Below, piece by piece: positions 1 to 8,173 of a stretch of DNA of 34,524 bases; position 1 is the stretch's first letter; every line of letters begins with the position of its first letter. The stretch is taken from the NCBI GenBank assembly GCA_049513055.1, contig JBEKWN010000054.1, positions 1 to 34,524 on the forward strand, in the 5' to 3' direction. The DNA comes from UBA1163 sp049513055 (GTDB taxonomy: Bacteria; Desulfobacterota; BSN033; UBA1163). A program made the position numbers and the translations under genes. The notes beneath the pieces are model-generated. The model made no database searches. It was not told the origin of the DNA and saw nothing but the letters and a program-made list of their open reading frames with translations.

Positions 1-2
1 AT

Positions 3-587
3 AAGATCCAGTCTATCCAGAAAGAAGGGATTGAATTATCAGCGATAAAAAGGATTATCATGACCCATACGCACCTGGATCACATTGGGTGTCTCGCTGA
101 AATCCTAAAGCAGATCCCCCGGGCTGAACTGTGGATGCATAGCTTGGAAGCCAGTCTCCTGGAACAAGGGGATGAGAGGACCGTTTATGGGATGGATATG
201 TTCCGAGTGTTGTGCCAGTTGCAGTTCGGCCTTAAACCAGGTGCCTTCAAATTTAAGGTAAATCGAAAGCTTGATGGAGGTGAGACCTTGGATCTTGGCG
301 ACATGGTCTGGGAGGTCATCCACATCCCAGGACACTCCATGGGAAGCATCGGTCTTTATCATCGTCCAATGAAGATTCTCATTCCAGGAGATGTGGTCTA
401 TGCCGATCATGCGATTGGTCGTTTTGACCTTTATGGTGCCGATGCTCCTGAGCTTAAAAAATCTCTGATGCGGCTTGCTGAATTAGAGGTGGATATCCTC
501 TTACCTGGTCACAACCAGATTGTCAAAGGTCTTCCGAAGAATTATATCCTAAAGACGGCCAAACAATGGGAACCTTATCTGAAGTGA
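3..587 (+). CDS. MBL-fold metallo-hydrolase, 5' end outside window
   Basis: This is the C-terminal part of a metallo-beta-lactamase-fold hydrolase. The reading frame is open from base 3 with no stop before the edge, so the start lies upstream and the ATG at 60 is internal. The metal-binding motif THTHLDH follows directly from that ATG. Further ligands expected in the fold are visible: a histidine in IPGHSMGS, an aspartate in LIPGDVVY, and a late histidine in LLPGHNQ. This is the arrangement of glyoxalase II-like and general MBL hydrolases, which bind two metal ions. The substrate cannot be told from sequence. The gene converges on the next gene with a 23 bp gap. Family confidence is high and specific function is unknown. 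Confidence 0.85.
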   Translation, partial: KIQSIQKEGIELSAIKRIIMTHTHLDHIGCLAEILKQIPRAELWMHSLEASLLEQGDERTVYGMDMFRVLCQLQFGLKPGAFKFKVNRKLDGGETLDLGDMVWEVIHIPGHSMGSIGLYHRPMKILIPGDVVYADHAIGRFDLYGADAPELKKSLMRLAELEVDILLPGHNQIVKGLPKNYILKTAKQWEPYLK

Positions 588-610
588 TCGAATCACCTAT
601 GTCATGATCT

Positions 611-2647
611 TCAACTTCCAAATAAAGTCTTCATTTGCATTAAGAGACTCATGTCTCCAGTCGCCTTGTATTTACCTTCCATGAAAGCCTGTTGGCCATC
701 CAATTCCTTATTTGCAATGGTCAGCCAAATCTCCGAAGGGGTTTTAATGGTGAGTGCAGGAGAACCCACCTTTCCTTCGTTGAAGCTGCATCTTCCATTC
801 TCGATCGAGAAAAACCAATTTCCCGGTTGCTTTCCAACTACTTCGAACTGAATGATGGCTTTAAGCTTCCCTGCTGCCTGGGCATTGAACGTTGCTGCCA
901 TCCCTCTTAGAAGGAGTCTCATATCCTCCACCTTTCCCCCTTCTTGAGGTTTTCCCTGTGCGATTCCTTCTAAGTAACTATCCCACCAAAGATTAGCCAT
1001 CTCAGCCATCTCATCAGCCTTTAGAAGGGGTTTCTGGATTTCTGCTTCTGTTTCTTTTGAAACCCTTCCATCCCGAACCACCTCAACCCCTGCTTGATAA
1101 GCAGCCTGAAGAACAACCTGAGCCTTCTCTTTCAATCCCTCCTGTTTTAAGAGTTCACCACCCGGCATCAGAAGTTCACCGATGAGAGGCACCTGGCCGT
1201 TTCCTTCTAAGTGGCGGAAGATATGTCGGAGACCATCAAAATGAGATATTTCGGGGAACCCGCAGGTAGAGACAAGAGCCATCTTTCGATTCACTTGGTA
1301 TCTTGAAGGATGTCGGTAGGTCTCGCCCGTTTTGATCAGATGAGGATCTGAAAGGGGAAGAAGCCTGTCCTGAAAGGCCTTCAGAAGGGAGGTCATATTG
1401 TAGTAGTATAAGGGGGTTGCGTAAACCATTATATCGCAACTTCTCACCTTTTCTAAAAGTTCGGGCATATCGTCCTTAAAGACACACACCCCCGGGGTTT
1501 TCGTCCAGCAGGTGTAGCAACCTACGCAGGGGTGAATATCCTTTTGCTTGAGATAGACCGTTTCAGTCTCAGCACCTTGACTTTGAACACCCTTTAAAAA
1601 CTCTTGAAGCAGAACGTCTGTATTGCTCACTTTTGGCCGCGGGCTTCCTTGGATAGCTAAAATTTTCAACATTTTTTTCTCTCCTTCCTTGATGAATTCT
1701 TCTTTGGCTTTTGTGGGAGCGCTGAAGAGGTCTCCCATTTTCATTAGTAGATTCATGTCCCCTTCCACTCTAAAGAGTCCTTCCATCAGGGCTTTAGGCC
1801 TGCTGATCTCTCCTCTCGCCATCTTTAGCCACACATCCCCTGATGAATAGATGGTCAATGTCGGAGTGGGTGTTTTCCCTCCCCTAAAAGTGCATTTTCC
1901 TTCTGCGATAGAAAGCACCATCTCGCCACCTCCTTCACCTGAGAGGACAAACTGAATCTCTGCTTTGAGATGTTTGCCTGTTTCAGGATCAAAACCCAGA
2001 GGCATGCGAGAGATGAGTTCCTTAGCTGTGGCTGGAAACAAAGACGGATCAATAGGTTGAGTAGTAAAGGTTCGCTTCAGGTAGTAGTCAGGATATTTTC
2101 TCGAAAAGGGAAGGCCGATTCCAAATAGGAGGATAAGAGGTATAAGGATGTAGAATACAGGCTTTCCGTGACCAAGCCAACTTGAGAGGCATGAGAGGAA
2201 AAAGAGACAACTCCAAATATAAGTGATATGGAGATTGATTAGTCTAAATTGGGGGGCTTTCCAGACCGTTTCCGGATACCATTGTTTGGCAATGGCGTAG
2301 GTGAACGGATCATATCCAAATAGTTGCGGTAAAAGGGTTGTCAGAAAGAGGAGAGAATAGAGAAGGGTTGTTGAGTGTTCAACAAATAAGGAAGAGAGAG
2401 GGGTAGGGGTAAAATAGACCCATGCCGTCCCAAATCCAAGAAATCCAAGGAAGGCTTTCTCCTGGTAGGTCGTGCGTTTGAGGAATTGCTTCGAGAGAAT
2501 AAATTGGATTCCCGCAAGAATCAGGCCTACCACCGTCGCTGCCTTCGCCTGGGCCAAATTGGCTTCACCCACCCGGGCAATAACCTTAAAAGCAATAACC
2601 GGAATGAAAGATGTAATAAACAGGATTATTTTTGTTTTCGACTTCAT
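611..2647 (-). CDS. Membrane-anchored SCP2 / iron-sulfur flavoprotein / SCP2 fusion
   Basis: This 678-residue protein combines four parts. Residues 1-185 are hydrophobic with about five membrane segments. Residues 205-310 resemble an SCP2 sterol-carrier (lipid-binding) domain. Residues 326-540 form an NADPH-dependent FMN reductase-like flavodoxin domain, starting MLKILAIQGSPRPK and carrying C374, C377, C380 and C388 (CX2CX2CX7C), like the 4Fe-4S site of iron-sulfur flavoproteins. Residues 580-676 are a second SCP2 domain. The two SCP2 copies share the pattern of a glycine-bounded sheet followed by a MEG...GDM.LLM tail. An internal ATG at 1672, the flavoprotein start, has a GGAGAG ribosome site 6 nt upstream, so a shorter soluble product is possible. 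The gene lies 82 bp after padR on the same strand and is its likely target. A role in redox chemistry on a hydrophobic ligand is inference. Confidence 0.75.
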   Translation of the reverse strand: MKSKTKIILFITSFIPVIAFKVIARVGEANLAQAKAATVVGLILAGIQFILSKQFLKRTTYQEKAFLGFLGFGTAWVYFTPTPLSSLFVEHSTTLLYSLLFLTTLLPQLFGYDPFTYAIAKQWYPETVWKAPQFRLINLHITYIWSCLFFLSCLSSWLGHGKPVFYILIPLILLFGIGLPFSRKYPDYYLKRTFTTQPIDPSLFPATAKELISRMPLGFDPETGKHLKAEIQFVLSGEGGGEMVLSIAEGKCTFRGGKTPTPTLTIYSSGDVWLKMARGEISRPKALMEGLFRVEGDMNLLMKMGDLFSAPTKAKEEFIKEGEKKMLKILAIQGSPRPKVSNTDVLLQEFLKGVQSQGAETETVYLKQKDIHPCVGCYTCWTKTPGVCVFKDDMPELLEKVRSCDIMVYATPLYYYNMTSLLKAFQDRLLPLSDPHLIKTGETYRHPSRYQVNRKMALVSTCGFPEISHFDGLRHIFRHLEGNGQVPLIGELLMPGGELLKQEGLKEKAQVVLQAAYQAGVEVVRDGRVSKETEAEIQKPLLKADEMAEMANLWWDSYLEGIAQGKPQEGGKVEDMRLLLRGMAATFNAQAAGKLKAIIQFEVVGKQPGNWFFSIENGRCSFNEGKVGSPALTIKTPSEIWLTIANKELDGQQAFMEGKYKATGDMSLLMQMKTLFGS

Positions 2648-2729
2648 ACCCTAAATCTCCTTTAATAATTGGTTTTACAGTGTAACGAACTGCGTATTCA
2701 TAAGCTTTTTCATATAAATGGATACAGGG

Positions 2730-3302
2730 CTACCCCCTTTTAGTAGGACCTTGGGGTTTTTCTTTAGGAAATGTTTTTAATAACTTATCACACTGGTCTA
2801 TAATCATTCTGGCATGCATCCGACCAAACTCTAATGTAAGTGCCCAGTATCGGGCGTCATTAGAAGCACCAGTAGTAGATGCATAATGTTGAATGATTGG
2901 TTTTGCCTCTTTTTCATATTTTTTGAGCAAATTGGTATGGTATTCCCTCATTTTTTGGAGGTGATTAGTAAGGTGTTCTTTATCCATCTGGTTGCCAAAG
3001 AAAAGCTTCAACATCAAGGGATTCCGGGGTTGCGGAACCTCGGGAGGTTCTTCCAACCATCGCCGGAATTCCTTTAAACCCTTGTCAGTGAGTTTGTATA
3101 CCTTGCGGTTTGGTTTTCCTTCCTGATGCTCAATTACTGAAGTTAACCAACCCTTTTTCTCCATCTGTTTCAATGTTCGATATATCTGGGGCAAAGTAGC
3201 ATTCCAGAAAAAATAAATTGATTCTTTAAAGGTTTTCTTAAGTTCATACCCTGTTGCTGGGCGATAATTGAGAAGACCCAAAAGAGCGTGTGGTAAAGAC
3301 AT
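2730..3302 (-). CDS. PadR-family transcriptional regulator
   Basis: This 190-residue protein begins MSLPHALLGLLNYRPATGYEL, the standard opening of the PadR winged-helix domain (residues 1-85, with ATLPQIYRTLKQMEKKGWL as the recognition-helix region). It continues into a C-terminal helical Vir_act_alpha_C-type dimerisation domain of about 95 residues. PadR proteins are usually repressors of a neighbouring gene and often of themselves. Here the ATG has an AGGAGA ribosome site 6 nt upstream. The promoter in front overlaps a TATA-rich inverted repeat. The downstream membrane flavoprotein fusion follows after 82 bp and probably shares the transcript. The inducing ligand is unknown. Confidence 0.9.
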   Translation of the reverse strand: MSLPHALLGLLNYRPATGYELKKTFKESIYFFWNATLPQIYRTLKQMEKKGWLTSVIEHQEGKPNRKVYKLTDKGLKEFRRWLEEPPEVPQPRNPLMLKLFFGNQMDKEHLTNHLQKMREYHTNLLKKYEKEAKPIIQHYASTTGASNDARYWALTLEFGRMHARMIIDQCDKLLKTFPKEKPQGPTKRG

Positions 3303-3342
3303 GACTTCTCCTATATATAGGCATTGGTTTATATTAAACTAC

Positions 3343-3375
3343 GCATATATTATCTGATACATATATACTTGTCAA
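3343..3375 (-). promoter_or_regulatory. padR promoter with candidate operator
   Basis: On the minus strand TTGACA (3375-3370) is followed after exactly 17 bp by TAATAT (3352-3347), a near-consensus sigma-70 promoter about 45 bp before the padR ATG. An imperfect inverted repeat with half-sites GTATATAT (3368-3361) and ATATATGC (3350-3343), separated by 10 bp, covers the spacer and the -10 box. Such AT-rich dyads are typical PadR operators, so autoregulation is likely, but this is inference. Confidence 0.65.
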
Positions 3376-3566
3376 GTAAAATCTTTTTTCAATTTTAAGT
3401 ATTTGATTTTACAGAGTAATTCTTTAAATCCATTAGGTTAAAAGGATGTGAGGTTTCATTTACCCTTGATAAAATTTAATTTTTCAGGGATGGTTCGAGC
3501 GCCGTAAAGGGTGTCTTCATTGACTTCCTTTGGGTTCCTTATTTTGTGGATGATCCGCTGCGACCC

Positions 3567-4601
3567 TTAAGAAGTAATCTTTTTCCTAACAGCCTCCACC
3601 AATTCCTGAGCTTCGGCAACAGTTCGCTCAATGACTTCTTTACAAGTAGGTAAATCTTTTATCAAACCGATGGCCTGGCTCATTGGCAAAACTCCGGTCT
3701 CAAAATCGCCGTTGTCAATAGCGATCTTTAGCCCTGAGATGCTAACTGCCTGCCGAGCAAGATCCTGAACACTTCGTTGTTTGAGACCTCCCAAGAAAAG
3801 TTTAAAAAACGGAACATCAATCATGCGTTTAATCTGGAGGGCACTCGAGAAGGCCTGAAGGAACGAGGGTTTTTTCTCTGCCATTTTCATGGCTGCTGGA
3901 GTCTTGAGCCATCTTCCGGGCAAACCATCAATCTTTTCAGAACAAATGGTATCCTCTACGGTTGCCTTAAGAGAAAGCTCTTTCGCTTTTTGGTGCATTT
4001 CGCATTCCTGGGTCAACATGAAGCGGGTACCCATGGAAATTCCCTCGGCCCCCAAGACCAAGGCAGCCGCCAATCCCCTACCGTCGCAAAACCCACCGGC
4101 TGCGATAATGGGAAGTTTCGTTTGACGGGCGATCAAAGGGATTAATACCAATGTGCCAGCATCTGCTCCATGGGCTGCTGCCTCGTGACCCGTCACCACA
4201 AGACCATCTGCTCCATCCATTTCTGCTCGACGCGCATGTTTCTCTATGGCTACCGTTGCCAAAACCTTACCGCCGTATTCATGCGCTCTCTTGATGATCC
4301 AATCCCCTTTCCCCAACGCAAAATTTATAATCGGAATTTTTTCTCCGAGAGCTATCTCTATATTTTCTTTAGCGTTGGGGAATATGAGGGTGGCATTTAC
4401 CCCGAAGGGTTTATCCGTGAGAGATTTCACCTGTCTGATAACATCCCTTATTTGATCGGGGGTATAGACGACGGAATTCAACATACCAATACCGCCGGCA
4501 TTTGAAACTGCGGCTACAAGTTTTGGTAAACTCACGAAGGCCATTCCTGCGAGCATGATGGGATGCTTGATTCCTAAAAGTTCAGTCATTCTCGTTTTCA
4601 T
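3567..4601 (-). CDS. Nitronate monooxygenase / FabK-like FMN oxidoreductase
   Basis: This 344-residue FMN TIM-barrel protein belongs to the nitronate monooxygenase (2-nitropropane dioxygenase) family. Visible signatures are IKHPIMLAGMA at the N-terminus, the segment VVTGHEAAAHG containing the His that serves as catalytic base in characterised members, and the phosphate-binding run AAGGFCDGRGLAAAL followed by LGAEGISMGTRF. Family members oxidise alkyl nitronates or act as FabK-type enoyl-ACP reductases. The sequence alone does not separate these. A GGGGAGA ribosome site precedes the ATG. The gene stands alone: padR is 264 bp downstream on the same strand, and the next gene upstream is divergent. 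I see no terminator or other gene in 3303-3566 beyond the padR promoter. Confidence 0.85.
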   Translation of the reverse strand: MKTRMTELLGIKHPIMLAGMAFVSLPKLVAAVSNAGGIGMLNSVVYTPDQIRDVIRQVKSLTDKPFGVNATLIFPNAKENIEIALGEKIPIINFALGKGDWIIKRAHEYGGKVLATVAIEKHARRAEMDGADGLVVTGHEAAAHGADAGTLVLIPLIARQTKLPIIAAGGFCDGRGLAAALVLGAEGISMGTRFMLTQECEMHQKAKELSLKATVEDTICSEKIDGLPGRWLKTPAAMKMAEKKPSFLQAFSSALQIKRMIDVPFFKLFLGGLKQRSVQDLARQAVSISGLKIAIDNGDFETGVLPMSQAIGLIKDLPTCKEVIERTVAEAQELVEAVRKKITS

Positions 4602-4770
4602 TGTATTCTCCCCTTGTGTCTTTGCGTAAATTTGATACCAAAAATTTGAGTCAGTTGCATCTCGAACATGGATTCCCCTTTAATTTGAAAATTGAAGGAT
4701 TGACAGTTGGGATTATCCCAGATTTGGAATAATTTTGCAATTTTACTTCAATTTCCTTATTAAAGAAGGG

Positions 4771-4805
4771 TTGAAGTCAAAACGAATTGTGGATATAAAA
4801 TATTT
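4771..4805 (+). promoter_or_regulatory. Promoter of the YkgJ-like gene, possibly leaderless
   Basis: TTGAAG (4771-4776) and TATAAA (4794-4799) are separated by 17 bp. The ATG at 4806 is only 6 bp beyond the -10 box, so transcription would begin at or within a few bases of the start codon. No ribosome-binding site is seen in front of this ATG, consistent with a leaderless mRNA. Confidence 0.45.
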
Positions 4806-5621
4806 ATGGAGCAATATCTTGCAGAGCGATCCATCCTCTTTAATGGATGGTCAACCTTCTCGTGCCCTGACTCTTGCGAACGAATGGGTTGTAAGGAACC
4901 CAACCTCCATATCCCCATCAGCCTGGTCGGCGTGGCCGCCATCTCTTTGATCTCAGGTCGTAAGGCCACGGAGCTTTTCAGGAAGGATGTTAAAATTGGG
5001 TTCGATCCCATTCACGAAAACGAACCCTGGATCGACCGGGTTACTCTGGAGTTGAAGAAACCATGCCATTTCCTCGATGGGAAAGAATGTTCCATCTATT
5101 TGAGGAGGCCAATGGCCTGTGCTCTCTTTCCGGAATATTGTTTCATCGTGGAGCATCCGGAACTTATTTTTCAAAAAGACACATTCCAAAACTTTCCATG
5201 TATCCAAAAGCCCTGTTCTATTTCCCCACGAAGGAGGACGACACTTCAACAACTTTGGGGAATGTCTACCAAAGAGATCTTTCTCTCCGACTTCTATCTA
5301 TTTAGTATCTCACCTTTCGTCATCGATCTCAAGAGTGTCGCCGGAGAGGGGTTAGAAGGAATTCCTGTTTCTGAAAATGGAAAGACTCGCCTTCCTCATC
5401 ATCGGATTAAAGAATTCATTTCTCAGAGATTGAGAGAGGGGGAATATCTGGATGATTGGGAGGCCAAGATTGAAAAGTTAGATCGAGTTGATGGTCTGGA
5501 AGGCTTGGCAAGGATGGAGCCCTGGGCTGACCAGATGGCAATGGTCTCAGATAGGGTCTCTTTAAATATTGTCTATCAATTTGACGGGAATCGACTTCTG
5601 CCTATTCGTCACTGTAAATAA
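4806..5621 (+). CDS. YkgJ-type cysteine-cluster protein
   Basis: This 271-residue protein has the cysteine pattern of the YkgJ/zinc- or iron-chelating cluster family (CxxxCxxxxC-type): FSCPDSCERMGC near residue 20, then PCHFLDGKECSIYLRRPMAC in the middle, where the last part resembles the family signature C.iY..RP..C..FP. Family members are thought to bind a metal or an Fe-S centre, and their biochemical role is poorly known. The C-terminal about 120 residues match nothing I recognise. No ribosome site precedes the ATG and a promoter lies right in front of it. The next gene follows after 71 bp and may be co-transcribed. Confidence 0.7.
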   Translation: MEQYLAERSILFNGWSTFSCPDSCERMGCKEPNLHIPISLVGVAAISLISGRKATELFRKDVKIGFDPIHENEPWIDRVTLELKKPCHFLDGKECSIYLRRPMACALFPEYCFIVEHPELIFQKDTFQNFPCIQKPCSISPRRRTTLQQLWGMSTKEIFLSDFYLFSISPFVIDLKSVAGEGLEGIPVSENGKTRLPHHRIKEFISQRLREGEYLDDWEAKIEKLDRVDGLEGLARMEPWADQMAMVSDRVSLNIVYQFDGNRLLPIRHCK

Positions 5622-5692
5622 TTCTTGTAGTTTAGCGTTGGATATGATAACTATTTTCAAATCCTTAGTGGTTTCCAAAAGGAGGTGGGGAA

Positions 5693-6808
5693 GTGGCGTT
5701 CTATAAAGTGATTTTTTTAGGTCTATCGGTGATCGGACCCGAAGAGGAGACTCGTTTGCTCGGAGGCCTTCAGAAAAAATTTAATCTTACTCCTGGAAAG
5801 GCTGAAAGCTTGCTCCAGAGGGTTCCCATTGTAGTGAAAAAAGGGGTTTCGAAAGAGGAGGCGGAGAGGTATGTGATGGCCTTTGATGCAATTGGGGGAA
5901 GAGCCAAGGTGGAGGAGGAGCCGACCCCCGGTCTGGAAATTACTCAGGAGTATGAACCTAAACCTAAACCTGAACCTGGCCCGAGGTCTGAGCCGAAGTC
6001 CCCCTTTACTTATAGACCCGAATCTGAAAGGAAGCCTTATACGGGAGGAATGGTGACTTGTCCACAATGTGGATTTGAACAACCTGAAACCGATGAGTGT
6101 GTCAAATGTGGCATCATCATTTCTAAATATGTCCAATTTCAGGAGATGGCCCGTTCGTATGAAGGGCAGGTTCGAGAAATTTCAGCAGAAGAGTATACCC
6201 CATGGGAGAGTGGGGAAGGATTCATTAGGGCCTTTTATAGAACTACACGAGATTCACTCTTCTTTCCCACCCGATTCTTTAAGAAAATTTCTTTCGGTGA
6301 GGGATACTGGGCTCCTCTGATCTATGGGTTGATCACCGGGATCATTGGAAATGGTTGTGCCATCTTCTGGTTTTGGCTATTCATAGCGCAATTCATCCCA
6401 ATGGACAGGTTTCCTTTTCAGTACAGTCTTTCCATTCTCCAAATTATTCTTCCTTTGCCATTCCAGCAAGCCATCGCCATGTTCATTGGAAGTGCCATCA
6501 TCCACCTCTGCCTCATGATTGTAAGAGGAAATAATAATGGGTATAAGACAACCTTCCGTGCCATTGCCTATTCTTACAGCGGATATCTTTTTGGGATCAT
6601 CCCATTTATTGGACTCCTCATTGGAAATATTTATGTATTCATCCTGACCATCATTGGAGTGAGAGAGGGCCATGGGATCTCAACCGGGAAGGCAGTTTTA
6701 GCAGTTCTCCTCCCTGCCATGGTGATCTTTGGACTCATTTTTATTGCCATTCTTCTCGTGATGATGTTCGTTGGGTCAATGGGGTTCTTTGGTGGCGTTC
6801 GAACATAA
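5693..6808 (+). CDS. Zinc-ribbon and Yip1-domain membrane protein
   Basis: This 371-residue protein starts at GTG, chosen because AGGAGGTG lies just upstream. Residues 1-80 resemble a small domain seen in related proteins (MAFYKVIFLGLSVIGPEEE), with a ferredoxin-like look. A proline-rich linker of alternating KP/EP residues follows. A zinc ribbon comes next (TCPQCGF...DECVKCGI, two CXXC pairs, near residues 120-140). The C-terminal half has about five membrane segments of the Yip1 type. Related proteins occur in Deltaproteobacteria without known function. A strong intrinsic terminator follows the gene. Confidence 0.7.
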   Translation: MAFYKVIFLGLSVIGPEEETRLLGGLQKKFNLTPGKAESLLQRVPIVVKKGVSKEEAERYVMAFDAIGGRAKVEEEPTPGLEITQEYEPKPKPEPGPRSEPKSPFTYRPESERKPYTGGMVTCPQCGFEQPETDECVKCGIIISKYVQFQEMARSYEGQVREISAEEYTPWESGEGFIRAFYRTTRDSLFFPTRFFKKISFGEGYWAPLIYGLITGIIGNGCAIFWFWLFIAQFIPMDRFPFQYSLSILQIILPLPFQQAIAMFIGSAIIHLCLMIVRGNNNGYKTTFRAIAYSYSGYLFGIIPFIGLLIGNIYVFILTIIGVREGHGISTGKAVLAVLLPAMVIFGLIFIAILLVMMFVGSMGFFGGVRT

Positions 6809-6839
6809 GCTTGAATCAAAAAATTTTCCTTTATATTAG

Positions 6840-6865
6840 AAAGGGCGTTGATGCCCTTTTTTTTT
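6840..6865 (+). terminator. Intrinsic terminator after the Yip1-domain gene
   Basis: Stem AAAGGGC (6840-6846), loop GTTGAT and stem GCCCTTT (6853-6859), followed by a run of T to 6865. It lies 31 bp after the stop codon of the Yip1-domain gene. Confidence 0.85.
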
Positions 6866-6890
6866 CAAGATAATCATTAAATTCTATAAT
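6862..6890 (+). promoter_or_regulatory. Promoter of the DUF362 gene
   Basis: A perfect TATAAT (6885-6890) lies 17 bp downstream of TTTTCA (6862-6867, four of six consensus bases), about 50 bp before the DUF362 gene start. It begins within the T-tract of the preceding terminator. Confidence 0.45.
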
Positions 6891-6940
6891 GAGATGACCA
6901 TGCTGTTTGCTTACAGTTTGTTTAGGCCAGGAGGAATCAC

Positions 6941-8020
6941 ATGGAAATTAATTTAAAGGGGATGCCCAGACGTTCATTCCTTTATGCCTTGGGGATCGCG
7001 CTCCTGATACTCTTTACCTTCCGCTGGCGAGCCTGTTGGTGGCCCTTCATCGTCCGGCCTAAAAAAGGGACTCCTCTTCCACCTAGATCAAATCCCTTCA
7101 AGGAAGGAGAGAAGACACTGGTCAGCATCGTTCATGGAAGAGATGTTGAGAAGATGGTGAGAACGGCGATCGATCTCATCGGGGGGATAGAGGAACTTGA
7201 TGTTCTCGGGAAATCGATCCTGCTCAAACCCAATATTCTCGACGGTTCTCCCCCTCCTACAACGACCAACCCTAAGGTGATCAGGGCTGTTGCAAAAATC
7301 CTTTACGAGTCCGGAGCCCGTCGGGTCCTTGTGGGTGATATGTCCGCTCTCATTAAACTCCCGACACGAAAAAATATGGACATCACCTTTATAAAATTGA
7401 TGGCAGAGGAAGTAGAGGCTGAACTGGTCCCCTTTGAAGAAAGAGGATGGGTTTCCATCGATCTCCCCCAGGGTAAATTTCTCAAAAAGGTTTATGTTTC
7501 AGAGGTGCTCTTTCAGGTTGATCGGATTATCAATCTTCCGGTGATCAAAACCCATCGGTCAGCCACTTATAGCATTGCCTTAAAGAACTTTGTCGGTGCC
7601 ACCCATTTTAAACAGAGGCCTTATTTTGTAGATCGAGCTCATTGGGAGGAGGTCATTGCCGAGCTGAACTTGGCTTATACCCCTGATCTCCATATTGTGG
7701 ATGGAACGAGGTTGATGGTGGAGGGAGGTCCGTGGAAAGGCATAGGTCGTGATGCCAACCTTATCATTGCCACAGGAGATCGAATTGCCGCCGATATTGT
7801 AGGGCTAGGAGTATTGAAACATTATTCTGAACTTCCTCAAATCAAAGAGGTCGATGTCTGGGAGCAGCGGCAGGTGAAACGTGCTATGGAATTAGGGTTG
7901 GGAATAACGAAAGAGAGTGAAATTGGATTGGAAGAAATGGACCTGGATCCAGGAATTCCTGGTTTTAAAGGTATGATGAAGACAGTGAGAAATGCTGTTT
8001 TGGGAGAAGAACTGGAATGA
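6941..8020 (+). CDS. DUF362 domain-containing protein, exported or membrane-anchored
   Basis: This 359-residue protein has an N-terminal segment with arginines followed by a hydrophobic stretch (MPRRSFLYALGIALLILF), like a signal anchor or a degenerate twin-arginine signal. The rest is a DUF362 domain: LKPNILDGSPPPTTTNP, GARRVLVGD, INLPVIKTH, a following ALKNFVGAT and HIVDG. DUF362 proteins are often fused to ferredoxin domains. This one has no CxxC cluster, so it is the stand-alone form. The biochemical function is unknown. AGGAGG lies 8 nt upstream of the ATG. rnr follows after 153 bp across an inverted repeat. Confidence 0.85.
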   Translation: MEINLKGMPRRSFLYALGIALLILFTFRWRACWWPFIVRPKKGTPLPPRSNPFKEGEKTLVSIVHGRDVEKMVRTAIDLIGGIEELDVLGKSILLKPNILDGSPPPTTTNPKVIRAVAKILYESGARRVLVGDMSALIKLPTRKNMDITFIKLMAEEVEAELVPFEERGWVSIDLPQGKFLKKVYVSEVLFQVDRIINLPVIKTHRSATYSIALKNFVGATHFKQRPYFVDRAHWEEVIAELNLAYTPDLHIVDGTRLMVEGGPWKGIGRDANLIIATGDRIAADIVGLGVLKHYSELPQIKEVDVWEQRQVKRAMELGLGITKESEIGLEEMDLDPGIPGFKGMMKTVRNAVLGEELE

Positions 8021-8049
8021 AGAGTTAGGAGTTATGAGTTAACGAAAGC

Positions 8050-8156
8050 ACCAAATTCCAAATAAATTCGAATGTTCAAAATTACAAATTTCAAACCAAA
8101 CCGTTTTGATCATTTGAAATTGGTGTTTGGAACTTATTTGGGTTTTGGAATTTGGT
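8050..8156. repeat. AT-rich nested inverted repeat before rnr
   Basis: The outer arms are ACCAAATTCCAAATA (from 8050) and TTTGGAATTTGGT (to 8156). An inner stem AATTTCAAA (8087-8095) pairs with TTTGAAATT (8113-8121). The whole could form one long imperfect hairpin. Its lack of a U-tract and its AT-richness make it a repeat rather than a clear terminator. Confidence 0.7.
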
Positions 8157-8173
8157 ATTTGTGATTTGTTTGC

